Both the position numbers and the translations under genes were made by a program. From an uncultured Faecalibacterium sp. (GTDB lineage Bacteria > Bacillota > Clostridia > Oscillospirales > Ruminococcaceae), in contig CAKSZF010000038.1 in NCBI GenBank assembly GCA_934525405.1, positions 1 to 13,542 on the forward strand: DNA of 13,542 nucleotides, read 5' to 3'. Below the pieces are notes generated by a model that saw nothing but the letters and a program-made list of their open reading frames with translations, did not search any database and had not been told where the DNA came from. Positions 6,214-13,128 of this stretch are shown here, piece after piece; position 1 is the stretch's first letter, and each line of letters begins with the position of its first letter.

Positions 6214-7410
6214 ATGCCCGCAAAATTTGAACTGATCGCGCCCTGCTTTTTTGGGTGCGAATCCACCGCTAAATTTGAGCTGACCCGCATCGGCGCAGAG
6301 AACATCCGGGTGGAGGATGGCCGTCTGAGCTTCTGCGGCGGGGCTGAGATGATTGCCGCCGCAAACCTCAACCTGCGCACTGTGGAGCGCGTGATGCTGC
6401 TGCTGGCACGCTACAAGGCCACCACCTTCGACGAGCTGTTCGACGGCGTGTATTCCATCCCGTGGGAGGAGTTTCTGCCCGCGGACGCTGCCTTTCCGGT
6501 CACCGGCTCTTCCCTGAACAGCCAGCTGACCAGCATCCCCGCCTGCCAGAGCGTCATTAAAAAGGCTGTGGTCAAGCGCCTGATGAAGGGTCATCGCACC
6601 ACCGTGCTGCCCGAAAGCGGCGTGGAGTACAAGGTGCGCTTTATGCTGCGCAAAAATGTGTGCGAGATCATGCTGGACACCACCGGCGAGGGCTTGCACA
6701 AGCGCGGCTACCGCCGCAATGCCATGGAGGCCCCCCTGCGCGAGACGCTGGCGGCGACCATTGCCGACCTTGGCCGTGTGCGCCGTGACAGTCTGGTGGA
6801 GGATCCCTTCTGCGGCAGCGGCACGTTGCTGATCGAAGCTGCACAGAAAGCCATGAACATCGCCCCGGGTCTGAAGCGCCGCTTTGCCGCCGAGCGTTAT
6901 AGCTTTGTGCCCGCCGCCCTGTGGGCAGAGCAGCGCCAGAAGGCGCTGGCAGAGTCCAAGCTGGACGTGGGCTTTGAGGCCTTTGGCTATGATATCGACC
7001 CCGCCGCCGTGGCACAGGCCAACACCAACGCCAAGCTGGCGGGTGTGGAGAACCGCTGCCACTTTGAGGTGGCGGATGTTGCCGCCTTTGCCGCAAAACC
7101 GGAAGCCATCGTGCTGACCAACCCTCCGTACGGTGAGCGTCTGGGCACTATTGAGGGCGCTGCCAAGCTGGCGCGCACGCTGGGACAGCAGATGGAAGCC
7201 AACCCCTGTGCCGGTCTGTACGCCATTACCGCCGATATGGACTTTGAACTGCACTACGGCAAGCGCGCCAACAAGCGCCGCAAAATGTACAACGGCATGA
7301 TCCCCTGCCAGCTGTATATGTACTATAACGCCCCTAAGACCGAAAAGGTGGCAAAGCCCATGCCGAAGTCCGGCTTTGATGGCAAGCGCACCCATTTTGA
7401 AAAGAAGTAA
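6214..7410 (+). CDS. ypsC: THUMP-domain class I SAM-dependent rRNA (guanine-N2) methyltransferase, YpsC/RlmL-N type
   Basis: A 398-aa cytosolic enzyme. The N-terminal region (about 1-160) matches the THUMP-containing part of the RlmL/YpsC family. The Rossmann-type methyltransferase domain carries DPFCGSGT (residues 197-204), which binds SAM, and the catalytic NPPYGERL (303-310), typical of N2-guanine methylation. In E. coli the RlmL half of RlmKL makes m2G2445 in 23S rRNA, and YpsC is the stand-alone Firmicutes relative. Length fits the stand-alone form. AAAGGA (6204-6208 region) lies before ATG 6214. The frame continues upstream through the terminator to 6109, but that extension has no ribosome binding site. 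The C-terminal tail is basic. The exact target base is inferred from the family. Confidence 0.9.
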   Translation: MPAKFELIAPCFFGCESTAKFELTRIGAENIRVEDGRLSFCGGAEMIAAANLNLRTVERVMLLLARYKATTFDELFDGVYSIPWEEFLPADAAFPVTGSSLNSQLTSIPACQSVIKKAVVKRLMKGHRTTVLPESGVEYKVRFMLRKNVCEIMLDTTGEGLHKRGYRRNAMEAPLRETLAATIADLGRVRRDSLVEDPFCGSGTLLIEAAQKAMNIAPGLKRRFAAERYSFVPAALWAEQRQKALAESKLDVGFEAFGYDIDPAAVAQANTNAKLAGVENRCHFEVADVAAFAAKPEAIVLTNPPYGERLGTIEGAAKLARTLGQQMEANPCAGLYAITADMDFELHYGKRANKRRKMYNGMIPCQLYMYYNAPKTEKVAKPMPKSGFDGKRTHFEKK

Positions 7411-7427
7411 GGGCATTTGACCGCCCG

Positions 7428-7469
7428 CCCGGCAGACATTGCACCGAAAAAAGTGTGTCTTTTGCCGGG
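7428..7469 (+). repeat. Hairpin without T run, between the methyltransferase gene and its terminator
   Basis: CCCGGCA (7428-7434) pairs with TGCCGGG (7463-7469). An inner GACA/TGTC pairing is separated by a three-T bulge. No T run follows, so it is not a terminator by itself. It could protect the mRNA 3' end or be an old terminator. Confidence 0.45.
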
Positions 7470-7481
7470 AAAATCCAGTAC

Positions 7482-7534
7482 AAACACCCGCAGCCAGTCT
7501 TTTGCACAAAAGGAACGGCCTGCGGGTGTTTTTT
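7482..7534 (+). terminator. Intrinsic terminator of the methyltransferase gene
   Basis: ACACCCGCAG (7484-7493) pairs perfectly with CTGCGGGTGT (7520-7529), extended by two A-T pairs and followed by T to 7534. The 26-nt loop contains a second small hairpin, CTTTT/AAAAG (7499-7512). Confidence 0.82.
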
Positions 7535-7580
7535 GTTGAAAAAACAGTATCACAAAATTCGGCATAATGACAAATTACAG

Positions 7581-7658
7581 CAGTTTTTGCATCCGGTAGT
7601 TGCGCTGGCGCATAAAAAGGATTATACTAACCTTATTGACCGCAGGATGCAAAAACTG
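7581..7658. repeat. 14-bp perfect inverted repeat flanking a promoter
   Basis: The left arm CAGTTTTTGCATCC (7581-7594) and right arm GGATGCAAAAACTG (7645-7658) are exact reverse complements. They are separated by 50 bp containing the whole -35/-10 promoter. The left arm ends 5 bp before the -35 box; the right arm begins about 10 bp after the expected start site. The arms are not individually palindromic. Arm centres are 64 bp apart, about six helical turns. The layout fits an invertible promoter or a pair of operator sites; neither is proven. Confidence 0.85.
7600..7628 (+). promoter_or_regulatory. Promoter of the DUF5685-like/membrane protein pair
   Basis: TTGCGC (7600-7605), a 17-nt spacer, and TATACT (7623-7628). 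Transcription would start near 7635, 47 nt before the start codon. It lies entirely between the two arms of the inverted repeat. Confidence 0.68.
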
Positions 7659-7681
7659 TACAGAAAGGATGGCTGGCTCTT

Positions 7682-8551
7682 ATGAAGGGACGAATGCGGC
7701 CCTATCTGCCGGAACTGACGATCCGGGACTACAACACCTATATGCGTTATCTCCGCGGGGTGCGGCGGCAGATGTATAAGTCTTACGGCTTTTACGCCTG
7801 TCATCTGCTGCGCACCAACGGGGTGCTGTTTGCCATCCTGTCCGACAGTCTGGCGGGACGGATGCCCACCTGCAAACGGCAGCGGGTGCCCGGCACGCCG
7901 TTCCGGCGCAGCATGATGTGCCAGACACTGGGCATCCGGCAGGCGGCGCAGGTGGAGATCCTGATGGGCTGGCATAACCTGCAGGACCGCAAGTACAGCG
8001 AGCTGCGCCCGGCGAAGCGTCTGCGCCGTGCAGTGGACAAGTTGCTGCTGCGCCGTGCCTACGACAAAGCGCGGCAGGAGAACCCGGCATTGGAGAGGCT
8101 GTTTGCGCAGGAGCGGGAGCAGGCGGTGGTGCAGATGAACCTGAGCGCCAAAAACTACGCCCTTGCCGCCGAGCCCATGAGCAACATCTACGGCGCTTTG
8201 TACTCCACGCTGGCTACGGACGACCACAATCAGCGCAAGAGTATGCGGTATATCGGCAGCTGCATCGGACGCATCTTCTATCTGCTGGACAAGGCCGAGC
8301 GTTTTGAGACCGACCGCCGCAATGGCCGCTATAACGTGTTCGTGGTCAACGAGCTCAACGGGCAGGCTGCTGCCATAGAGAACGCCCGGCGGCAGGCACT
8401 GGCTGCGGTCAACGACCTGATGCGGGCATACAAGATGCTGGATCTCAAACTGAACGATACCCTGCTGAATAATATCATGATTTTGGGCCTGCAACACGCG
8501 GTCTACCCGCTGGAACAGGATGCAGACACTGAAAAATGGGAGATCCCATGA
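7682..8551 (+). CDS. DUF5685-like protein of unknown function, lacking the family cysteines
   Basis: A 289-aa, Arg-rich, predicted soluble helical protein. The opening MRPYLPELTIRDYNTY and the later IGRIFYLLDKAERFETDRRNGRYN resemble the start and the aspartate-rich helix of DUF5685 proteins of Clostridia, as I remember that family. In remembered members the N-terminal segment reads like YCGLCRQ and is followed by a second cysteine cluster. Here it reads YLRGVRRQ and most of the second cluster is gone, so any metal site is probably lost. AAAGGA (7664-7669) is 12 nt before ATG 7682, a long spacing, but no better start exists. The stop overlaps the next gene by 4 nt (ATGA). Function unknown; family call moderate. 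Confidence 0.75.
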   Translation: MKGRMRPYLPELTIRDYNTYMRYLRGVRRQMYKSYGFYACHLLRTNGVLFAILSDSLAGRMPTCKRQRVPGTPFRRSMMCQTLGIRQAAQVEILMGWHNLQDRKYSELRPAKRLRRAVDKLLLRRAYDKARQENPALERLFAQEREQAVVQMNLSAKNYALAAEPMSNIYGALYSTLATDDHNQRKSMRYIGSCIGRIFYLLDKAERFETDRRNGRYNVFVVNELNGQAAAIENARRQALAAVNDLMRAYKMLDLKLNDTLLNNIMILGLQHAVYPLEQDADTEKWEIP

Positions 8552-9105
8552 AGAAACGAAAAAGCAAAAGCTGGGCTATGGCCTACTGCGGCATGGCAGC
8601 GGCACTGTGCGTGGCACTGATGCTGCTGGGCACCATCATCCCCATTGCCATGTTCATTGCACCGGCGGTGGCCAGCTTTCTCATTGCAACGGTGTGCATG
8701 GAGTGTGGCATCACCATGGCGTGGACGGCCTACGCGGCCGTCAGCCTGCTGGGGCTGCTCTTTGTGCCGGATAAGGAGATCGCCCTGATTTTTACCGTAC
8801 TGCTGGGTTATTACCCGCTGGTCAAGCCAAAATTTGACCGCATCCGCCCCCGGGCTTTGCAGCTGGTGTGCAAGCTGCTGCTGTGCAATGCGGCGGTGCT
8901 GACAATGTACGTCCTGCTGCTGGTGGTAGTACCGGCGGGCAGCGTTTCGCAGGAGCTGCGCACCACCGCGCTGGCAATGACCCTGCTCACACTGGCTATG
9001 GGCAACGTGGCCTTTGCTCTGTACGACCGTGCACTGTGCAATATGCTGCTGCTGTACAAATTGAAGTGGCAGCCCAAGCTGCATAAAATGCTGGGGATGC
9101 ATTGA
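8548..9105 (+). CDS. Small integral membrane protein of unknown function
   Basis: A 185-aa polytopic membrane protein with a basic N-terminus (KKRKSK) and about six hydrophobic segments, near residues 11-33, 34-53, 56-73, 77-92, 104-128 and 138-160. A conserved-looking loop after the fourth segment (GYYPLVKPKFDRIRP) and a basic C-terminal tail also stand out. I have seen similar clostridial membrane proteins but know no function or name for them. The ATG at 8548 overlaps the upstream stop codon as ATGA, with GGGAGA 4-10 nt before it; an ATG 12 nt further upstream is less well placed. Tight coupling suggests that it works with, or in the same condition as, the DUF5685-like protein. The end of the gene contains the likely glmS promoter. 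Confidence 0.8.
   Translation: MKKRKSKSWAMAYCGMAAALCVALMLLGTIIPIAMFIAPAVASFLIATVCMECGITMAWTAYAAVSLLGLLFVPDKEIALIFTVLLGYYPLVKPKFDRIRPRALQLVCKLLLCNAAVLTMYVLLLVVVPAGSVSQELRTTALAMTLLTLAMGNVAFALYDRALCNMLLLYKLKWQPKLHKMLGMH
9061..9089 (+). promoter_or_regulatory. Probable glmS promoter
   Basis: TTGAAG (9061-9066), a 17-nt spacer and TAAAAT (9084-9089), inside the last codons of the preceding gene. It would give a leader that begins about 55 nt before the ribozyme cleavage site. It is the best sigma-A match upstream of the ribozyme, though the -10 is only fair. Confidence 0.45.
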
Positions 9106-9148
9106 GAAAAAACATTGAAAGAAGGAATGTGTACCACAAGCTGACGCA

Positions 9149-9300
9149 AAGCGCCGGGCCACGCGGGTGACAGCCGCGAGGGTGACGAGGAGAGGAATCA
9201 TCGAAAGATTCGGCGGGTGTTTCTCCGGCTGAGGGCTATACCAGCCGCAGAACAGGGCAAAAACCGGCAGTAATACCGAAACAGAACCCTGCAAAGAAAG
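9149..9300 (+). ncRNA. glmS ribozyme (glucosamine-6-phosphate-activated self-cleaving riboswitch)
   Basis: The leader carries the glmS ribozyme signature in order. The cleavage site is A9150|G9151 before GCGCC. A P1-like hairpin follows, CGCGG/CCGCG (9162-9166/9174-9178). Next come GGTGACGAGG (9181-9190), ATCGAAAGATTCGGCGGG (core pseudoknot region), CTCCGGCTGAGG, CCAGCCG, and a closing stem CAGGG/CCCTG (near 9253-9257 and 9287-9291). Glucosamine-6-phosphate acts as cofactor: it triggers self-cleavage and then mRNA decay by RNase J, giving feedback control of glmS. It sits in the expected place, about 240 nt before the glmS ATG. Confidence 0.95.
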
Positions 9301-9334
9301 CCATACAAGAACATAGACTTTGATAGAGGAAACT

Positions 9335-9369
9335 GACTGTGCAGCAGCGCATTTCGGCGCGCCGCAGTC
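9335..9369 (+). repeat. Hairpin between the glmS ribozyme and the glmS ribosome binding site
   Basis: GACTGTG (9335-9341) pairs with CGCAGTC (9363-9369), one G-U included, with inner GCGC/GCGC pairing. It ends 5 nt before the GGAGG ribosome binding site (9375-9379). It is outside the known ribozyme core and may shape the cleaved 5' end or ribosome access. It has no T run. Confidence 0.45.
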
Positions 9370-9387
9370 GGTCTGGAGGTATTTTGT

Positions 9388-11208
9388 ATGTGTGGCATTG
9401 TAGGTTATGTCGGGACGCGCAGCGCCCAGCAGGTGCTGCTGGATGGCTTGGAAAAGCTGGAGTACCGCGGGTACGATTCTGCCGGAGTGGCGCTCACCCA
9501 GCGGGACGGTATCCGCGTGGTCAAAAGCAAGGGACGGCTTTCTGCCCTGCGCGGCAAGCTGGAGCAGCTGGCGCTGCCTCAGAGCGGCTGCGGCATCGGT
9601 CATACCCGCTGGGCGACCCATGGCGAGCCCAGTGATGTGAACAGCCATCCGCATTCTACGCCCCGGGTCAGCATCGTGCACAACGGCATCATTGAAAACT
9701 ACGGCGCGCTGAAGGAGCGGCTGGTCGCCAAGGGCTACACCTTTGCCAGCGAGACCGACACCGAGGTGCTGGTAAAGCTCATCGACAGCTGCTATCAGGG
9801 TGAGCCGCTGCAGGCGCTGCAGGCAGCGCTTGCCAAGGTGCGGGGCAGCTACGCGCTGGCGGTGCTGTTCAAGGACTACCCGGACACCATCTTTGCGGTC
9901 AAGCGGGAAAGCCCACTTATCGTGGGCTGGGGCGAGGGCGAAAATTTTGTGGCCTCGGATATCCCGGCGCTGCTCAAGTACACCCGCCGGTACAGCGTGC
10001 TGGAAGAAGGGGACATGGCTGTGTGTACAGCACAGGGCATCCGCTTCTATAACGAGTTCGGCGAGGCGGTGGAGCGCGAAAAGCTGACCGCAGACTGGGA
10101 CATGGAAGCCGCCGAAAAGGGTGGCTACCCCCACTTTATGCTCAAGGAGATCAACGAGGAGCCCGCCGCCATCACGGCGACAGTCAGTCCCCGGGTGGAG
10201 AACGGCCTGCCGGAGCTGCGCATTCCGGAATTGACGGACGAAAAGCTGCGCAGCATCGGTACAGTGCATCTGGTGGGCTGCGGCACGGCCATGCACGCCG
10301 GTATGGTGGGCAAGACCGCCATTGAGACGCTGGCGCGGGTGCCTGCAGAGGTGGACATCGCCAGCGAGTTCCGCTACCGCGACCCCATCCTGAAGCAGGA
10401 GGACCTGGTCGTCATCATCAGCCAGTCCGGCGAGACCAGCGATACGCTGGCCGCCCTCAAGCTGGCAAAGAGCCGGGGCGTGCCGGTGCTGGCCATCGTG
10501 AACGTGGTGGGCAGCAGCATTGCCCGGGCGGCGGACTATGTGATGTACACCTACGCCGGGCCGGAGATTGCGGTGGCGTCCACCAAGGCCTATATGGTGC
10601 AGCTGTGCGTGCTGTACCTGTTTGCCCTGCGCTTGGCCTACGCGCGCGGGCAGCTGACCGAGGAAAAGACCAAGTACTACACCGCCCAGCTGCTGCACGC
10701 ATCCGAGGTCATCAAGCCCCGCCTTGCGGACTGCGAGCAGATCAAGTATCTTGCCAGCCGCTATGTGAACACCCAGAGCTGCTTTTTTATCGGGCGCGGG
10801 TTTGACTACGCCCTCTCGCTGGAGGGCAGCCTGAAGCTGAAGGAGATCAGCTATGTGCACTCGGATGCCTATGCGGCAGGCGAGCTGAAGCACGGCACCA
10901 TCAGTCTGGTCACGGGCGGTGTGCCGGTCATTGCGCTGGCTACCCAGAAAAACGTCTATGAAAAGACTATCTCCAACGCCAAGGAGACCCGTAGCCGCGG
11001 CGCACGGGTGCTGTTGTTCACCACCAAGGACGCGGAAGTGCCGGAGGGCGTTGCCACCGAGGTGATCCGCTTGGACGAGTACGACGACATCCTGATGCCG
11101 TTGCAGCTCATTGTACCCTTGCAGCTGTTCGCCTACTATATGGCGGTGCTGCGCGGCTGTGACGTGGATAAACCCCGCAACCTTGCCAAGAGCGTAACGG
11201 TGGAGTGA
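9388..11208 (+). CDS. glmS: Glutamine--fructose-6-phosphate aminotransferase (isomerizing) GlmS
   Basis: A 606-aa cytosolic enzyme making glucosamine-6-phosphate from fructose-6-phosphate and glutamine, the first step towards UDP-GlcNAc and peptidoglycan. The N-terminal glutaminase domain starts MCGIVGYVG, where Cys2 is the nucleophile after Met removal. It contains GYDSAGVAL, GHTRWATHGEPSD and HNGIIENY. Two SIS sugar-isomerase domains follow, with VGCGTAMHAG and SQSGETSDTLAAL in the first. The second holds the EGSLKLKEISYVHSDAY segment, and the C-terminus DKPRNLAKSVTVE is typical. Length is full (family about 600-610). GGAGG (9375-9379) is 8 nt before the ATG. Expression is expected to be controlled by the upstream glmS ribozyme, and a strong terminator follows, so it is monocistronic. 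Confidence 0.98.
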   Translation: MCGIVGYVGTRSAQQVLLDGLEKLEYRGYDSAGVALTQRDGIRVVKSKGRLSALRGKLEQLALPQSGCGIGHTRWATHGEPSDVNSHPHSTPRVSIVHNGIIENYGALKERLVAKGYTFASETDTEVLVKLIDSCYQGEPLQALQAALAKVRGSYALAVLFKDYPDTIFAVKRESPLIVGWGEGENFVASDIPALLKYTRRYSVLEEGDMAVCTAQGIRFYNEFGEAVEREKLTADWDMEAAEKGGYPHFMLKEINEEPAAITATVSPRVENGLPELRIPELTDEKLRSIGTVHLVGCGTAMHAGMVGKTAIETLARVPAEVDIASEFRYRDPILKQEDLVVIISQSGETSDTLAALKLAKSRGVPVLAIVNVVGSSIARAADYVMYTYAGPEIAVASTKAYMVQLCVLYLFALRLAYARGQLTEEKTKYYTAQLLHASEVIKPRLADCEQIKYLASRYVNTQSCFFIGRGFDYALSLEGSLKLKEISYVHSDAYAAGELKHGTISLVTGGVPVIALATQKNVYEKTISNAKETRSRGARVLLFTTKDAEVPEGVATEVIRLDEYDDILMPLQLIVPLQLFAYYMAVLRGCDVDKPRNLAKSVTVE

Positions 11209-11279
11209 CAGGGAAAAGGACGATTTGAAATGACCGCCGCGCTGCTTTGGCCATATTCAGCGGAAAGATGATTTTTACT

Positions 11280-11320
11280 GTGGTTCAGAAACGCCAGCAG
11301 GCGTTTTTGAACCACTTTTT
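11280..11320 (+). terminator. Intrinsic terminator of glmS
   Basis: GTGGTTCAGAAACGCC (11280-11295) pairs with GGCGTTTTTGAACCAC (11300-11315) through 16 bp with one G-U and a 4-nt loop, followed by five T (11316-11320). It is 72 nt after the glmS stop. Confidence 0.9.
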
Positions 11321-11474
11321 CACAAGAAGAGATGCTCTTTAGGGAGAGGATTTTTCCCGTTAAAAGTCAAGTCTGGAAAATCCGCAGATTTTCCAGACTT
11401 GAAAATATAAAAATATTCTTCCGCAAAAAAATGGTTGCAGCCGAGCGGATACCATTTAAAATTGTCTATAGCAC
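11321..11474. other. Gene-free, AT-rich stretch between convergent units
   Basis: Part of the 333-base interval between glmS and the convergent surface protein gene. It holds the hairpin at 11367-11402 and short AT palindromes (AATAT/ATATT near 11404-11417, AAATGGT/ACCATTT at 11429-11457). I see no credible gene on either strand and no convincing promoter. A long + strand open frame that enters here only mirrors the opposite-strand gene. Confidence 0.6.
11367..11402. repeat. 16-bp perfect inverted repeat (hairpin) of unknown role
   Basis: TCAAGTCTGGAAAATC (11367-11382) and GATTTTCCAGACTTGA (11387-11402) pair exactly around CGCA. On the + strand it is followed by an A-rich tract, so it is not a terminator there. 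On the - strand only CTTTT follows. It might be a weak back-up terminator for the - strand unit, a dispersed palindromic repeat, or a protein-binding palindrome. Confidence 0.8.
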
Positions 11475-11515
11475 AAAACCGCCCACTGCACAGCATTTTG
11501 TGCAGTGGGCGGTTT
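11475..11515 (-). terminator. Intrinsic terminator of the Ig-like protein gene
   Basis: AAACCGCCCACTGCAC (11476-11491) pairs perfectly with GTGCAGTGGGCGGTTT (11500-11515), 16 bp with an 8-nt loop. On the - strand the stem ends in GGTTTT, a four-T run (11478-11475), 27 nt after the stop codon of the gene. Confidence 0.82.
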
Positions 11516-11541
11516 GTTATATGCGGGAAGAGCGGGGGCGC

Positions 11542-13065
11542 TTACCAGAACCAATAGCGCTTCTTGAACGCGATATAGGCAATGGCGATGATGATCACCA
11601 CCACGCCGCCTGCGATAAAGAAGGTCCAGTTGATGTTGCTGAACCGCAGGTTCTGGTTGGTCAGCAGGTAGCGTCCGGCAGTGTCAGCGGTGATGACGCC
11701 GTCCTTGTAGCTGTTCAGGTACTGCCACTTATTGCTGATGGTGTTGTACAGGTACAGGCGGGAGTAAGTGCTCACATCCAGTTCCAGCTGCACCGTGCAG
11801 GGAAGGGCACGGCCGTTGTCCAGCTCAAACTCCAGCCCCTCTGCGCTCTCGGTGAAGGTGATGGCAGTGTCAATCTCGCTGGTGGTACTCTTCACGTCCT
11901 TGCCGGAAACGTTCAGGGTGTAGCCATCGCCCACCACGCACAGGGTCTTGCCGGTGGTGCGCAGGGCGTTCAGAATTTCGCCGGTCACGGTGGGAATCTC
12001 AGACTGGGCGAACACCACCTGATCCTCGGTGCTGTCCTGAATGGTCTGCACCACAGGGTTCAGCGGGATGGAGGTGTTGTCGTCCGGGGTATCCGTGCCG
12101 TCATTGCTGCTGTTGCTACCGGAGGAGGCCTCTGCCGAGCGGTTCACGATGACCGTGACCATGGCAGTGGCCTTGCCATTGGAGATGGTAATGGAAGTAG
12201 AACCGGTGCCTACCGCCGTGACCACACCCGTGGGACTGACCGTGGCAATGCTGCTGTTGCCGGACTTGAAGGTGAAGGACTGGGATGCACTGGCGGGGGT
12301 AGCCTTGGCCGTAATGGTGCGGGTGGCACCGGGCTTGAGCACGATGTAGTTGGTGCTGGGGGTGATCACCTGTCCGCTGTTGCTGGATGTAGTACCGCTT
12401 GTGCCAGTGGAGGAATCCGTAGGCAGGGCAAGCACCGTAACAGTGGTGGTGGCTACCACCGAGCCACAGGTGGCGGTAATGGTGGCTTTGCCGGGGGCTA
12501 CGCCGGTCACGCGGCCAAAGCTGTTTACCGTGGCGACCTTCTCGTTCGAGGAGGTCAGGGTGACAGTGGCATAGTTGGAGGCGGAGGTGGGGCGCACCTG
12601 CAGGGAAGCCGACACCGAGTTGCCCACATAGATGGTATTGGAGGAGAGGGAAAGGTCCATCTCGGTCACGATCATGGAGGAGTCCATGGACACCACGATG
12701 GTGTATGCGCAGATCTGGTTACCGGCTGCTGCCGTAACAGTGGCGGTGCCAACGCCCACAGCCTGTACCACGCCGCTGCTGCTGACGGTCAGCACACTGC
12801 TGTCATCGGTCAGGTAGACCACAGAGTCGGTGCTGTAACTGGGGCTGACCACGGGGGACAGCTGCTGAGAAGCGCCCAGCAGCATATTGGCAGAGTAGCT
12901 GCCGGTGGAAATGCTCTCAGCGGGCACGTCCTTGAGCCATGGCAGCGAAACGCCGTTCTGCTCTTCAACGGGCAGGCTGGCGGCGGCAGCGCTCAGCGCG
13001 GTGCCGCATAACAGCACACCCAGCATCAGCACACAGGCGGCCAGTTTCTTTGCGGTTCGAATCAT
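11542..13065 (-). CDS. Secreted, membrane-anchored protein with three Ig-like (BIG2) domains
   Basis: A 507-aa surface protein. Residues 1-29 are a Sec signal peptide (TAKK, a hydrophobic core, then ALSAAAAS). Three bacterial Ig-like group 2 repeats follow, at about 55-126, 133-212 and 238-308. Each ends with the characteristic pattern VATV..SGVVTAVG.GTATITA (for example VATVNSFGRVTGVAPGKATITA). A Ser/Thr/Asp/Gly-rich linker (309-335) leads to an unassigned domain (336-470). A C-terminal membrane helix (about 480-500) with the positive stop KKR shows type I anchoring rather than sorting by a sortase; no LPXTG is present. AAAGAGG precedes the ATG on this strand. It lies 63 nt downstream of the HlyD-type gene on the same strand and ends in a strong terminator. 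Role unknown; adhesion or support of the export machine is a guess. Confidence 0.88.
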   Translation of the reverse strand: MIRTAKKLAACVLMLGVLLCGTALSAAAASLPVEEQNGVSLPWLKDVPAESISTGSYSANMLLGASQQLSPVVSPSYSTDSVVYLTDDSSVLTVSSSGVVQAVGVGTATVTAAAGNQICAYTIVVSMDSSMIVTEMDLSLSSNTIYVGNSVSASLQVRPTSASNYATVTLTSSNEKVATVNSFGRVTGVAPGKATITATCGSVVATTTVTVLALPTDSSTGTSGTTSSNSGQVITPSTNYIVLKPGATRTITAKATPASASQSFTFKSGNSSIATVSPTGVVTAVGTGSTSITISNGKATAMVTVIVNRSAEASSGSNSSNDGTDTPDDNTSIPLNPVVQTIQDSTEDQVVFAQSEIPTVTGEILNALRTTGKTLCVVGDGYTLNVSGKDVKSTTSEIDTAITFTESAEGLEFELDNGRALPCTVQLELDVSTYSRLYLYNTISNKWQYLNSYKDGVITADTAGRYLLTNQNLRFSNINWTFFIAGGVVVIIIAIAYIAFKKRYWFW

Positions 13066-13128
13066 GTTGTTTGTACCTCTTTGGGGTGTTGTAAAGGGGA
13101 GCCATTCGGCTGTGCAGTGCAGTCCGTT

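Noticed and set aside
6139..7509. 456-codon open frame on the - strand
   Set aside because: It is antisense to the methyltransferase, whose SAM and catalytic motifs are intact, and it crosses both flanking terminators.
7535..7580. An additional promoter using TTGAAA at 7536 and CATAAT at 7563
   Set aside because: The spacer would be 21 nt, which is too long; the promoter at 7600-7628 is far better.
7581..7658. The inverted repeat as an intrinsic terminator or attenuator
   Set aside because: No T run follows either arm, the loop would be 50 nt, and the left arm is upstream of the promoter.
9301..9387. A second riboswitch or a leader peptide between the ribozyme and glmS
   Set aside because: Only one hairpin and the ribosome binding site are visible; no short open frame with a ribosome binding site and no known aptamer pattern could be recognised.
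8503..10893. 796-codon open frame on the - strand
   Set aside because: It runs antisense through the DUF5685 end, the membrane protein, the ribozyme and glmS. The + strand genes are clearly real, and the frame is a by-product of GC-rich codon use.
11332..13011. 559-codon open frame on the + strand, rich in Gly, His and Ala
   Set aside because: It is the mirror of the BIG2-repeat gene. The real gene on the other strand has a signal peptide, ribosome binding site, domains and terminator.
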